Origin: Trichoplax sp. H2
Taxonomy: Eukaryota > Placozoa > Uniplacotomia > Trichoplacea
DNA length: 64,000 nucleotides
Assembly: GCA_003344405.1 (NCBI GenBank)
Contig: NOWV01000185.1
Coordinates: 92,789-156,788 of the forward strand
Reading direction: 5' to 3'
The notes beneath the pieces were generated by a model, which saw only the letters and a program-made list of their open reading frames with translations, was not told where the DNA came from and did no database searches. Every line of letters begins with the position of its first letter. Position 1 is the first letter of the stretch. Made by a program: the position numbers and the translations under genes. Positions 24,035 through 37,240 of this stretch are shown in pieces.

Positions 24035-25105
24035 CTATATTAAATGAGTACTTGTCATTCTAGTTGTACTTGCTGATTGTAATAAAGGTTTCTTTCGTGA
24101 AATTCGTAAAAACTCTGCTATTTCTTTTCGTAGATCTTGACTAAAAAGGATAAATATAAATGGATTATAGGCGGGATAGGAGAAAGCAAGTTCACGCAAA
24201 CCATACGATGAAGCTTTTAAAGCATTCATTAAAACTCCTAAATGTTTCTTCCGTATCTCCCATGGCAAGTCGCCTAATGAAAACGCAATGAATAAGCAGA
24301 CGAAGTATGGTACAGTAAATATCAGAAATACCACAGAGGTAACAATTAAAGGTCGTGCCGCCCTAAATTTTTTAATAATTCGTTGTCTTCCCCTTTTTAG
24401 TTCTTCCATGGATTTACTTTGCTGATAATCAATATTTCTAACATGTCGCAATGCAACTACAAAAAGATAACCATGACATAGAATTATGACTGAATAGGGC
24501 AGAATAATGCATAAGCTATAAAATACGTAATGATAGTTAGCTTCTTCTGATATTGATCCCGTTAAATATGTAACATTGCTCTTTCGTCGTAAAGGACTGA
24601 TGATTGGATAAAATGACACAAATAAGGAAATTAGCCAGACCAAGGTTAAATTAAGGCCTACAATACTTGGTCTAACGAAACTCTTGTACTGGAATGGAAA
24701 AGCGATAATAACCACTTTATCCACTGCATCGGATGCTAAATGGAAACAGAATGAAGCCAGTAAGAAATTGCGCAATGGCTTTTGAATTATTTTTAGGACA
24801 GAGGTTGCTGGAGATGAAGAAATCCAAGGATAAGGTAGGCAGTAAAGCAATGCTAAAATGATGGAAGTAAAACACATACTACATAATCGGATGTGAGGAA
24901 TTTTCCATAATGTCCTTCGTGTTATAATAATGTAAGCTAGTGGAGCATTGATAGTTAATGCGATGATGCCAGTGATTCCATTATAAATGGCCGTAATAGT
25001 TATACTTAGCATCACGCCATTGCCATTAGCATTTCTTGTTGTATTGATTGGCAATGAAGACAAAGTTGTGTTGATACTCATGCTGATTTGTTGTTGGATA
25101 TTCAA
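24035..25105 (-). CDS. Intronless class A (rhodopsin-like) GPCR, orphan
   Basis: A 356-residue seven-helix receptor. N-glycosylation sites N12 and N21 lie in the short N-terminus and N177 in extracellular loop 2. Helices: about 31-60, 72-95, 108-134, 147-169, 191-218, 252-277, 290-321. Class A landmarks are N53 (helix 1), W157 (helix 4), P203 (helix 5), P266 in FTVPY (helix 6) and N314-P315 (helix 7). Departures: DKV (129-131) replaces DRY, NPFIF replaces NPxxY, helix 2 has no acidic residue, and there is no cysteine where the helix 3/loop 2 disulphide normally lies. The basic third intracellular loop (about 219-251) and the basic tail are cytoplasmic. The single-exon structure and ATG at 25105 give a complete protein. 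It stands alone, about 11 kb from ALDH16A1 and 24 kb from the next gene. Ligand and subfamily cannot be assigned; lineage-specific peptide or amine-like receptors are possible. Confidence 0.9.
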   Translation of the reverse strand: MNIQQQISMSINTTLSSLPINTTRNANGNGVMLSITITAIYNGITGIIALTINAPLAYIIITRRTLWKIPHIRLCSMCFTSIILALLYCLPYPWISSSPATSVLKIIQKPLRNFLLASFCFHLASDAVDKVVIIAFPFQYKSFVRPSIVGLNLTLVWLISLFVSFYPIISPLRRKSNVTYLTGSISEEANYHYVFYSLCIILPYSVIILCHGYLFVVALRHVRNIDYQQSKSMEELKRGRQRIIKKFRAARPLIVTSVVFLIFTVPYFVCLFIAFSLGDLPWEIRKKHLGVLMNALKASSYGLRELAFSYPAYNPFIFILFSQDLRKEIAEFLRISRKKPLLQSASTTRMTSTHLI

Positions 25106-27749
25106 TTGTATTGAATATTAGAAAATGAATCGATTCAGCTAGCCAGTAATACCAGTCGATGCAATACTAATTTATTAACCAGACACTCAGGTCGATTGCT
25201 GGAGTATTTTATCGATTTAGAATAAACCTCAACATAAATATTGATGTAGAATTCTAATAGAATTTCTTCCTCCACCATGCGCTATTTTGCTGTTGAAGAT
25301 CAATTTTTAGACCTACTATCTAGATTGATTTCGACTTGGACTTTTGTGATCTCCAATTTTTTTTCTACAACTTGAATGGCTAGTATAAGCAAGCGAAGAG
25401 CAAATAAATGATTGATCACAAACTTATTATCTATAGCTGAAAAAGATGCAAGACAAGCTGACTGCTAGACGTTGCTTTGAGGAATGATTTATTCAACAAC
25501 TCGTGGGATATATATATATAGCTACTCAAAATGAGATGGATCACAAGTTTTACTTTATAGAAATAGACAAGCATACAAATGCATTGAATGGATAAAACGA
25601 TAATAAATTCATGCTTTCAAGAGATAATTTCAATTTATATTATTGATGATATTTTCTTGATTTTGTTTTGTAAGCGTCTTATATCAACAAAGGTAATATT
25701 GTTTCCAATTTCTCAAAATCCTTAACGTCGATAAAATAACAACTATCAAAAGAAAAAATACAAGCTGGCTGTATACCGTAATTTGTTTTTAGTTACTGTA
25801 ATACCACAATTCTATTTGTTTTATTACATATGCAATTTTCCTTGGCTGTAACACCCCCACATTGTGAAAATCAGCGTACTTCTTTTCACCCCGTCAATAT
25901 TATTCTTCTATCGTTTCAAATCATCCATCACCTTAATTAATCTATTCTATAACGTCCTACGTTGACACTATTATAATATACAGAAAGAAACGATCAAGAA
26001 AACGCAACTCCTATTGAGTGATGGCAAACAAAAAGAATAAGAAATGGAATAATAAATGGATGGCACAATATCCATCTAGAAGAATGGATTGGATATTTCC
26101 ATACACCGATAGCCGCTGACGGGGGGAAAATAGCGGCCATAAATAATTGAATCAAGAACAACTAATCGGTTTGTCTCATAAATTATCAATCGTTTTGAGT
26201 GAGGTTCCTAGTGATGTTGATATCTATCGGTATAGAAAGTAGGATAGCTCTAATGCATTAATACAGAGAAACATCATAAAACATCTAGACTTATTTAAAC
26301 ATCGCACCTGTACTTTAAATTAACAATTTAACTGTCGTAAGAGGAAATGCCTACTTTTGCAAGGGAAAGAAGACTTGTAATAGTCACGAATAATATCCAT
26401 CGTCAAGGCTGATACCGATATCAACAGAGAATGAAAGAAAATAGTGAAAGAAAATAGAAAAGCTGAGATACTACTAAAATGATCTCTAGCTATAGCCATG
26501 TTGATTATAGTCTGGATAGTTACATTTTGCTTCCATTAAAATTGTATTTTCTCTAGCGTACATTAATTCAACAGAATAGAAGCCTTATCCAGATAGGATA
26601 ACAAATTATCCAGAGCCAATCTTATTCAATAGGCTCTATTAAATTATTGTATCAAATCCAATAGCTTCCAATTGTGACTCCATATTCTTTAAATGGGATC
26701 AAATAGATCAAAGGCAATAATAGAGAATGTCGATGTGATAATTAATAAATCAAATGGTCTATTTCACGCATAGATTGGCCTTAAGAATTTGTGTACTCAG
26801 TTCATTTGTGATTAGGCCGTAAAATTGACTTTGTTGATTATTATTGTTGCCGGTTGCTACTTAAAGTTCGCTTGTGTTTATTCATGTTACTTGGTTGCTT
26901 TGAGTTATATGTTATTCAGTTGATAATTGCAAGTCGGAAGTTTTACAATTCCTTTTGCTTTCTACTTTAATTTTGGTTAGTACAGCATATCTTTTCAATA
27001 AACTAAGCCTATTAAGTTACCCTAAATTCAACCATTGCGATACAGTATAGCATAAGTTTTTAGTTATAAATTTACTTTATTATTTTTTGTCTTTCTAACA
27101 TCAATACAACTCCGCTATGATATACAATAAATAGAAAGACCAAGGCTTTCGCTCATATGTTCGCACAAGTATATATCAATAAATAGATTATTAACAACCG
27201 ATATTGGAAAACATTGATTCGTTGATATGATTTTATAAAATCAATTATGTTACGCTTTATTTTACTTGCTCTATTTTTAATTAAAACCGCACGAATAGTT
27301 ATTGATATTAATTCCTGATAAACTTATTGATGAAGTTATTGCTGATTACTTTTCTTATTTTTATATTCTACAAACTCAGATACAGAATAGGTTTCATGGG
27401 TTTTTAATGACCTATAGTTTATTTACACTTTACTAGCTTAACGTTCAAGATAAATCGGATTATATCCTTGATACTATATTTTCCACGTATTAGTAATATC
27501 ACATTTAGAATCTTCTGCCTTATTCTACATTAAAATTAAGCGTATCAATAATCACTAAAATTTCAAAAGTGATAAAAGCCTCTAATCAAATAGATGGCTA
27601 AAAAATAGAACTATCAAAGCAAGCAGAGTGGAATTATAAGCTTAATTATTTCACACCATGGATATTTTATTATTTCTGGCCTTAAAAATGCATAAAATGG
27701 GGGTTAATTTACCATGAAATAGATTACAAATTCAAATAGTCTAAGCAGC

Positions 27750-28200
27750 ATATTTTAATTTATTCCATTCTAGTGGTTATCAAGTCAAACTGTAAAGCAA
27801 TACGTTCTCATTTAGTCTATTCAGATTGATATATGAAATAGTCATCGATTTTAGCCGACAGTTTATTTTAACTGTTTTTCTACATTTCTTCCTCGAAAAA
27901 TAACTACTAAACTAACTGCTGTTTAATCAATTTCAGAAGATTGATATTTCTATCTCAAATCGTTTAAGCTGTTTAAGCTGTTTATTGCAATCTATCCCAT
28001 TTTAGCTGCTATTAAGTCATGCTGTAAATCAATATTTCTCTTTAAGTCTAATTTAATTAATATATGAACCAGCTTTCAATTTCACGCCGAAAGTTTATTT
28101 CAAGCATTATTTCTGCTTTCCTTTTATGAAAATGACCACTCAACTAACTGAAGATCAATCAATTTCTATAAAAATTATTCAATCTGTTCCGATATCAGTA
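27750..28200. repeat. Two-copy tandem repeat, ~233-bp period
   Basis: Segments starting TATCAAGTCAAACTGTAA (about 27779) and TATTAAGTCATGCTGTAA (about 28010) share successive blocks: a TTAAGTCTA-like stretch, ATATGAA, GCCGA(A/C)AGTTTATTT and ACTAACTG. They are considerably diverged. Confidence 0.65.
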
Positions 28201-29302
28201 TAAGAATTTCAACTTTATTTATTGTTTCCGTTAATTACTGCCGTAGTTGTTATCAAATTAATCAATAAATTAAATCCTGTTTAGGTATGTAGCAATCATT
28301 TATCAGTATAAAGTAAACTAAATATCGATGCTAAACAAATCGATGTCAATATATATTCAGCTTGCTGATCATTTTGATTCAATGTCATTAATAATTTAGC
28401 ATCTGCTGATTCTAAAGCCTGATACTCCATCATTTTAGCCTTCCATTATTGTAATAACTCTACTTGTAAAGTATTGTCAACCCTATTCAATTATCCATTC
28501 GTTTATATTTATTTTAATCTAAATTCGGTAAATATGCAACTATCCTGTAGCGATCTTAGTATTTGTTGTTAAAATTTTTTTACTCTTCCGGTGTTAGTTA
28601 AAGGTACTGTAGCTTACACTTATCGCAAATCCATCCATCATAGCAAGATCTTGTTCTGTAGAGGAAGAATATAGATCAACTTTGTATTTTTGAACTCGTA
28701 TTCAAGAGTAAAAGCCCCCTGTTCAATTTATTTCTGATAAAATAGATGGAAAAACCGGATTGATCATTCGAAGATGTAATTCCAATCTTTTAAAATAGGG
28801 CTTTCCTTTTAACTTAAAGATATAATTCAAAATTAGCTGGAATAAAAGATAATCTATCATTGCTACCGGTATTGTAAGATATCGATTTTTCTTTTTGATG
28901 GTAATTGCGATCCAGTATTATGGTCAGATAATACGTCAACGTCCAGTGTAAATTCAATCTATTAGTATCTGGCCATTAAAAATTGAGATATAATAGTCAA
29001 TGTGTTGAATCTGCGTCAAATTGTTATTATAATTAGCTATTGATATTCATGATAGAACAATATTGATGTAAGAATGCCCTGCCTTTCTCCTATATAATCG
29101 TACTAGCTACGAAAACAGATAATAGTCTATTCAAATAATATCCAGGAAGCATGGAGAAGATTGAAAGTTATTAAGACCTGTATTAACTCTCAAGATAGTC
29201 TAGGATGGCTTTGTGACTTTAGGTCAACTTGATAACGAGAAAGGTGGGAAAAATAAGTCCATGAGGATAGCCACTAGCCACTGTTATCATCACTTTCCAA
29301 TT

Positions 29303-29348
29303 ATTATATATATATATTCCGACATTGGCCGTAATATATATATATATA
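29303..29348. repeat. Paired AT microsatellites
   Basis: Two (TA)n runs at about 29305-29316 and 29333-29348 are separated by a short unique spacer. Confidence 0.7.
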
Positions 29349-30895
29349 ACAAATTAATAAACAACGTCGATATCACCATGACAATAACTGGCTAAGTATG
29401 CAAAATTCAAGAAATGATCTTTGCATTTCTTTTGGCTACGAACAGCTTGTAACAATCTTGGCATGAAGTAGCTCTATTGAGAATTGAAATTTCTATTCCT
29501 ACACTATAGAAATCGTAATTAGATATTGAAAAGCCAACCAATTTATGCCCCCCAAATAATGCAAAATATTGCCTAATATCATTGTCAATGAGTAAAATTT
29601 AACCCTTGGATGACAGCTGAAAGGATCAATAACTCACGTTACTAGGGCCATAGAAATCAATCTATGCAAAAAATTATTCAACACTTCTGATCTGTTCCAT
29701 AATCATCTCTGACATCTTGTCAATAGATGCAAAATATCGTATAGTGTGCATAAGTAAAAAGTGCTACGGAATAAATAACTTATTCTCAGAGTTGTAGACA
29801 ATCTAATTTTTCAATAGATAAAAAGCGATTCAACATATAGAATCGAGTAGAAAATGACTTCTGAAATCCTTTACTATATTATCATCTGCTTGGACTTCCA
29901 GGTAGACAAGAATAGATTGATTCGTGAGTCATATTCTTAATTTTAAAAAATGGATTCAGTATTAAAATAATTGACTTACGAGCGCTGTTTGGGTGTCCAA
30001 ATTGACCTTGATATCATTTATAAGGGTTTTAAAATACCGAAAGTCTTAGTACAGAATAATTAATTAAGCAATTTATTATCAAGGCTAAAGGATAAAAGAA
30101 GTAACAAAATAGGAATGTACTATATTGATTATTCAATGGACTAAATATACTAAATAGGATAAATAGCAAACATTCGTTTCCTTGTAGATGAGTAATCATT
30201 TTTCTCTCCAATATCTTACTGTTTATCATCTAAATCAATAGCTTAAATTTTTAAACCATTAATGAATTATTTAACTTCAAGAATTCGCACGATGCAACGA
30301 ACAGATCGATTTCTCAATTAATTTTAAATTGGAAATTGATGATAGCGTGAATCATTAGCCAAGTTATCGTGACCATCTTGGGTATTGGTCTGGAATAATC
30401 ATAAGTATATATGGCCTTGTAAATGCAGAGGATTATTCTTTACATTAATTATTTTCAATGGGAAAGTCAATGAATGATCTATTAATTCAAAGTATAGTGG
30501 ATGATGATTATAACTAAAAATAAATCAAATTACTAGTAGAATACAATAAGGCAAGCTAGAAAATTTATAGTAATCATATTTTAATTTTAAAAACAGCTCA
30601 CTATTACAAATTATTTAATCAACTGTAACTATCGCTCTCATCATTTTTATTTTCTTAAGGGGAATTGATTATCTTTTCCTTTTTTCTTTTTCTATTGGCT
30701 TTGGCTTTATTCTTGAAAAGTAAGACAGTCATAATTATGAGAAAAAATTTTTTAATTCCCTCTATCCAATTTCTGAAATAAACCTGCAAAAAAAGTATTT
30801 ATAAATTTCATAGCATTGTCCAAACAGGTTAAAATGGCTTTCATAATTGGTAAGAATAGTAATTTTAAATTTTTTCTTGGCTATGGTGGGCAACC

Positions 30896-30952
30896 CTATT
30901 CACTATTACAATCCCATTATAAAAAATATGCCGGTACCTGTATAGTGAATAG
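30896..30952. other. 11-bp inverted repeat, 35-base loop
   Basis: CTATTCACTAT (30896-30906) and ATAGTGAATAG (30942-30952) are exact complements in the gene desert. No function is evident. Confidence 0.45.
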
Positions 30953-31518
30953 TTAAGATATTCTTGACTCGCTGAATTGGTTTTCTATAGAAAAAAGATA
31001 CCGGTAATAACTATGCTGAATTTGAATGTTCTGAATGAATAACTTTCATATTAATAAAATGACTAATTAGAATTTCTGCTGATCATTTTGCATTTCAGAT
31101 ATATTGCCAAGGAAAAAACAATTAGTATTTTTCTAAAAATAGCGATTCTGCACAGAATTAGCATGTATAAACTATTGCCTATTCTACAGTCATTAAGATC
31201 ATTTTTCTATTTTAATTCTAAAATTCCAAGAGTTAAATTCGAGTGAATCAATCAACATTAAAATTTCCGAAACGATTGAGGAGTTTATATTTTCAAGATA
31301 AACTGACTGAAATGATAGTTTTAATAAATGAAGGTAAAGAAAATTTAACTTTTCAACTCTGCTAGTAAACTAAAAATGCCCAATATTTTTAGACTTAGGT
31401 TGCTATTGATCTTTAATCTTCATCTTTCCAATTTCTCTATGCCGGTTTAACAGTATCAAAAGAATTTTACTGGTTTGTCTTAATATCATCTACAATATGA
31501 AATAATACTCCCAAGGCG

Positions 31519-31545
31519 AATCCATGCACTCAAAGTGCATGGATT
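31519..31545. other. Perfect 12-bp hairpin, 3-base loop
   Basis: AATCCATGCACT and AGTGCATGGATT flank CAA. It is the tightest perfect stem I found in the desert. It is too short for a microRNA precursor. Confidence 0.6.
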
Positions 31546-34500
31546 GTTAATAAGTGACCTCAATGAAGGTATTAAAATTGTATATTTGGACTCACCTCCA
31601 GGTAGAAGCGATTATCTAATACACTATTTTCATGCCGAAGGAAGACTAAACAGCTCAAGCTTATTTATAAAGAAAAAAGATTGAATACCGATTGATTTAA
31701 TATATATATATGTACATCAGTAATGTGAAAATAGCAGGTGCATCTTTAGAAAATAAGGCTTATTCTTAAAGATGTGCAATTTAATTCAAGCAGAATAGTC
31801 AATTTCGTTATAATGCTGCACTGTTTTCCTTCACGCCCAACCAAGGTGTTATGCAAATAGATAAGTCCAGCTTAATATTGATTTGAATTTTAAAAGTTAA
31901 TATTATCTAAGTATAAAATAATCCTGATAAATATCAAACTATAATATGTAACCTTTCATTCTATAGAAAATATTTCAAATTATAATAAATAAAAGAGTTG
32001 AAAAGGCAAACGTAATTACCGTCAAAGATCGAAGAATTGCTGCTACCTATTCTATTATTTTAGTTTTTATTTATAAATATCTATTTTTAGCTTATTATAG
32101 TTATGAAAAATTTACTATATAGATCTATTTATCATTAGTTATATAAATCAATTGAAATCTTACGATAAAAGTATTTCATTTCTTTCAATTAAGACAGCAA
32201 ATCAGTTTATGCTTTATTTCTCGCATCTCATTTAGTATATTACCATTTTCTGTTTCAATAATTTCTAGAAGATGACAGCCAAATAAGATAGGATACCTCA
32301 TAGGACTATTAATCATCAATATTACTGTTATAGCAATTTCAGAAAGACTGCACTAAAACTCAATCACATGATACAATTAATGTGTGTGAGAATCGATTCA
32401 ATTTTTGATAAGCTTTTTGCAATTTTATGTATTATCCCCATTTTGCTCTTAAATAGAACAATAGACGAATTTTTACCTCAAGCTTGTAAACAAAAACAAC
32501 GTTAACCTAAGTTTGAGAAGAAGTGAAACATAGGCGTAAATATTTGTGATCTATATTCTTTTGTGATATCAATTTCAAGTTATCTATTACTTTGAATAAA
32601 TGTAACTATTATATTGCGTCTCTTGGTAACTATGTTGCTGTAATTTTCAAATTTCTCATATTCTTATTCTACCTCTGGGAGGATATATTAAAATTACATA
32701 TTCAAAATGTACATTTAATCTAAAACTATATAAGCAATTTTCCAATACTAAGTTGGCCAATTTTTACATGCGTCTTTTACGCTAATGATAACCATTAGGC
32801 TTAACTGCTAAGTTAGTGATGTAAATAATTATATATATACAATATTAAATACATCGAATAGAATTGCCCTCCAATCAGAGTAAGTGTTACTAAACTCATA
32901 CTTTAAGCTATTATGATGAGTATACCAGATCGAAATTTAAATTAACATGAAAAAAATAATAGATAAGAGTGGTTCTTCAAAATGAATTTAATCCTAATTT
33001 GTAGCATAAATAAACAATCTCAATTCCCAAGGTCCATACGAGTAAAATTGAAAGTAAACGTTTTAGTCAATGCTAAGGTGATGGAAAATTGATTGTCACT
33101 TGTTATCTGTTATTTATTGCTATACTAACAAAAGATAAAATAGAAATCTGAAGGTTATAGTTAAAATTTTATCGTTTTACAAACTAAATAGCCTGAAAAG
33201 GATTAACTGTAAAAATTTTTAACTATAGCTCGATGTTCAATTGAATGCTCGTAATTATTAAAAGTTTAAGCTACAATGTAAATTTGAATATTTGTCACAA
33301 TTAATTTTTTAATATTGACTGGATTTATTATTTATAAATGACTATAAGGCAAAAATTTTGTGTTAGGGCTGCTACCTTTCACTAATTGCGGCACCGATTT
33401 TTAATACGGTAAAAAGATATCAATAAGTTGCATATTGTGTAATTATGACTGCTATGAAGATTATTGGTAAACATACTCAGATATTACCGTACATTATCTG
33501 ATATGCGGCACTTCGATTCATTGTACTATTAGCATTTGGATAAGGAAATTCAGTAAGGTTTATTTTCATCTCAATATCAAGTTCATGTCACAAGATTATA
33601 TTTGCGACAATAGTCGCAGACGCACAGTCGGAATATCTCTAATTCCTCAATAATATTCTAGTTAAAAGCTGTAGATTTTAAATACTACTATTCAAGATTT
33701 CTGATTATATCAGTCGGATGAGATAATTTTTGATTGAAAGTACAGCTATGTTCGATGAAAATCTTATTAGGATAGCATAATATATGCAAGTTTATTGAAA
33801 TACGATTAGGAATTGATTAATTCAATACCGTTGCAGTAAACTTAATAGGAATGCATTATCATGAACTACTAGACGCACTTAGTACTTCTTGGTTTTATAT
33901 TAAATCTATACAAATGAAGATTCTTTAGTTTCTTAATTTGGTTAATTTGATTGATTTATAAAAGATGAGGTAACTCGCATAATTTAGTCCGTTTTAAGTA
34001 TCTAAATTTACATAAGCTGTAGCAGTCTTACTGACAATTAAAGTCGATTTTTGAGTGCCAGGTTTTACGTGGAAATATCAACTGATTGGTATTCCAATTT
34101 ACAGTAATGTAGAATGGTCATACAACTTATTAGAAAATCATTGTATGGCGTGATTTTTAGATTAGAAAATGAAATCCATTCAATCATCATCTAATTGATC
34201 ATAAAATCTGTATTTATGATTAATAAATATCTCATTATTTATTTCAATTCAATCAATGTATTAAATCAAATCGTCATCTAATTGAGCATTAACTATGATT
34301 TTATGATTAATGAAGCTCGATTCTTGTAATCTGATCAATCAGTCATCTATACAACTCTTAACCTTTGAAACCTAAGAATTCGTTTTTCTTATTCGGAATT
34401 CTCCTTATTTGCATAAAATCAATTTCTTATAATTTTGATATGATTTTAATATTGTTATCTAATATCTATATTATAGCTGTTCCTTTTATCTGCAATGGAA

Positions 34501-36599
34501 TGATTTCTATGATATTAAATATCAATATGAATCGCTATTAAGCGGTAGTAGATTTCATATAATCCTTTTAATCGTTGTAAGAATAATTATAACGCACCAT
34601 GTTATGTTCCTAATATAATCTATAGAAAATACGTATACTTAATAATTTAGTAATTATCATCATTATATTGATTTACACCATAAATGAATATTTCCTTTTA
34701 TCAAAATACTATTACGGTAAAATGAGTTGTAGTGGTCAATATGCGATATTTCTACTTACGGTAAGGATTAATACAGGTTATCTATATTATATCTTTAAAT
34801 GACTGGTATCTTCATTATTGCTTTCTTATTTTAAATTAAACATTACATCATTAAATATCTCAATATTTATTGATACACATCTTAAGCAATTGTATGCATA
34901 GTTAATAGTCGATAATCGTAACTTCAGCTAATGTTCTAGGAAGATCATCAGACGGATATGTAAATTCCATGCTTCAACGATGCCATTTTAGCCATCTGGC
35001 CTTTTAAAAATTAAAAATTTCCATTGACAAAGAAAATGATAAACCTGATTTAATTTACGGAGATTCTGGTTACTTAATGCTTTCTTCCCTATGAGTATAA
35101 TAAATTGCACAGTTGCTATCCTTTAACATGCCCTTATTACCTTGATATTAAGGGTTAAATTTATAGCCTACAATATTCATTGATTTAATAGAAATGATAG
35201 AATGATGAGGTAGTATCAATTGATCATGTATTAATTATGCAGAAGAAATCATTCTCCAATGATAAACATTTCTGATAAATAAAATTCAATTGTACTGGAG
35301 ATAAAGTATATCAATAATGAACATGATGGCTTAAATAATGGATATTGTCAACGTCTAAGCTGTCGCAATTTAGGTCCCTGTCATGAGAGAAAATTAAAGG
35401 GAAAGAATATACATATAGTTACATTATTAGATATGATATTGCACATGGGTTAATTTAGTTACAAAGAAACTTATAAAATGCTAAACGGCATCAGTTAAAT
35501 CAGTCGTGTTTGAAGTTGAATAACCCCTTCGTTACAAGCAAATAAACTAATGTAGCAATTATACAATGCATGTTATGATATTCTAATTATTTATATTGTT
35601 GATCATGGAAAGCTATCAATTTTTCCTATCGCAAAACAAAATAAATTTACTTATTTCCGGATTTACTAGAATCTAAACAGAAATATAAGTTAGGTTATTA
35701 TCCATTCTACTACGCTATTACTAATTAATACGTTAATTCAATTAGATAAGCTACTCACTTTGCACTCATGATAATGGAGTTTCACTCTGTTTCGATCATA
35801 TTTTGGCTTTGGATTGAGGACAGGATACATTCAATGTTAAAAATGAACTCAATATTATAAGGATACAAATGATAAGAAGAAAATAGCATGATTTACGATA
35901 TCATCCCAGGTTTAATACTTATTTTCATGCTTAGAATCGATCTTTTTAGTATCATCATCCTTTAATCTCTGTGCGTCATTTTGGTTCTAGGTCACAGATA
36001 AAGTAACGACATCCTAATCATCTTCTATCTATCTATTTTCTTTGGGCAATTGTATGTTTCATTTAAATTAACTCTGAAATCTAAGAATTGTATTGCTTTT
36101 AATAAAAAATTACTCTTAAATTGAAGAGTACTTAATAACAGCTTAAAGTACCTCATCATTATAATTATACCATTTTGATAGAAGCCAATTATTACTTGTA
36201 GATATTATCAATTAGCTTTGTTCGAGACTCAAATAGAAATTTCCAGGAAACTATTCATAAGTACAAGAATGAAAAGCAACTGTCAGGAAGTGAATAAATA
36301 GACGTTAGAAGATGGAGAAACTCAATTTTAAATCTGTCAGTTTGCAGCAGAGTTTGTACTTGATAATTTTATAAACAAAAAGGATGGAATATAATGATGA
36401 TTAAGAGGTAGAATACAGGAAATTATTGATCCAATACATTAGTTTATTGCTATCGATATCGTCACTAAGTAGAGCAGAAACGCAGAATAGTTTTAATTTC
36501 CGGTTCCTTTTACAATGACCAGGTGATTCTAAGTCAAACATAGCACCTCCAGTTTTCTGTTCTAGATATTGTCTCGCTTTCTATGATGGCTTCATTAAA

Positions 36600-37240
36600 G
36601 GATCTTGCACATGTCTGTATTTTAATTATACTCTAGTGTTGTAATCTTTAATATCTTTTAAAGTATTATAGTTTCTGAGCCTTTTAACTATGATATACTT
36701 TGCTTGTTATAAGTTTACTATTTTACCTACAAAGAGATCCTTCCATTATTTGAGACAATGATTAAATAAAATTTAATGATACTCTGATATTGTATACTCT
36801 TTCATATTTTTTTAATTTTGGGAATTTCCCCAGCTCTTTAACCGTGATATGTTTTATTTGCTATAAATTTACTGTTCTGCCGATTTAGAGTACCTTCTAT
36901 CATTTTAGATGATGATCTAATAAAATCCATTAAATAGTATTTAATTAGACACTGATGTTGTATAGTTTTTTATATCTTTTAAAGAATTGAAATTTCCACT
37001 CTTTGACCATGTTATACTTCATTTGTATAAATTTACTATTTTGCTTGTTTAGAGCTTTGTCTATCATTTTAAATGATAACCAAATAAAATTGAATTATAC
37101 TCTGATGTTGTATAATCTTTTAAATTTTTTAAAGTATTACAGTTCCTCAGCTCTTTTAATCATGATATATTTTACTTTTTATACAGTTGCTATTTTGCCC
37201 ATTTAGAGCATCTTCAATCATTTTAGATGCTATTACGAAT
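36600..37240. repeat. Tandem array, ~155-bp period, four copies
   Basis: A block like TTTTAACTATGATATACTTTG recurs near 36691, 36845, 37011 and 37163. Each is followed by TATAAATTTACTATTTTGCC, a CATTTTAGATGATGA-like block and ACTCTGATGTTGTATA. A 67-codon plus-strand frame at 37003 is repeat-derived. Confidence 0.8.

Larger units (their letters stand above)
25106..36599. other. Gene desert, left part
   Basis: I see no coding sequence that I can support. Contents that can be named are a tandem duplication at 27750-28200, two AT microsatellite runs near 29305-29348, an inverted repeat at 30896-30952 and a perfect hairpin at 31519-31545. The open frames at 29213 (plus) and 30029 (minus) are low-complexity and unsupported. 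Confidence 0.45.

Noticed and set aside
26108-26140. Imperfect inverted repeat around a G run
   Set aside because: Short arms with a mismatch; not distinguishable from chance.
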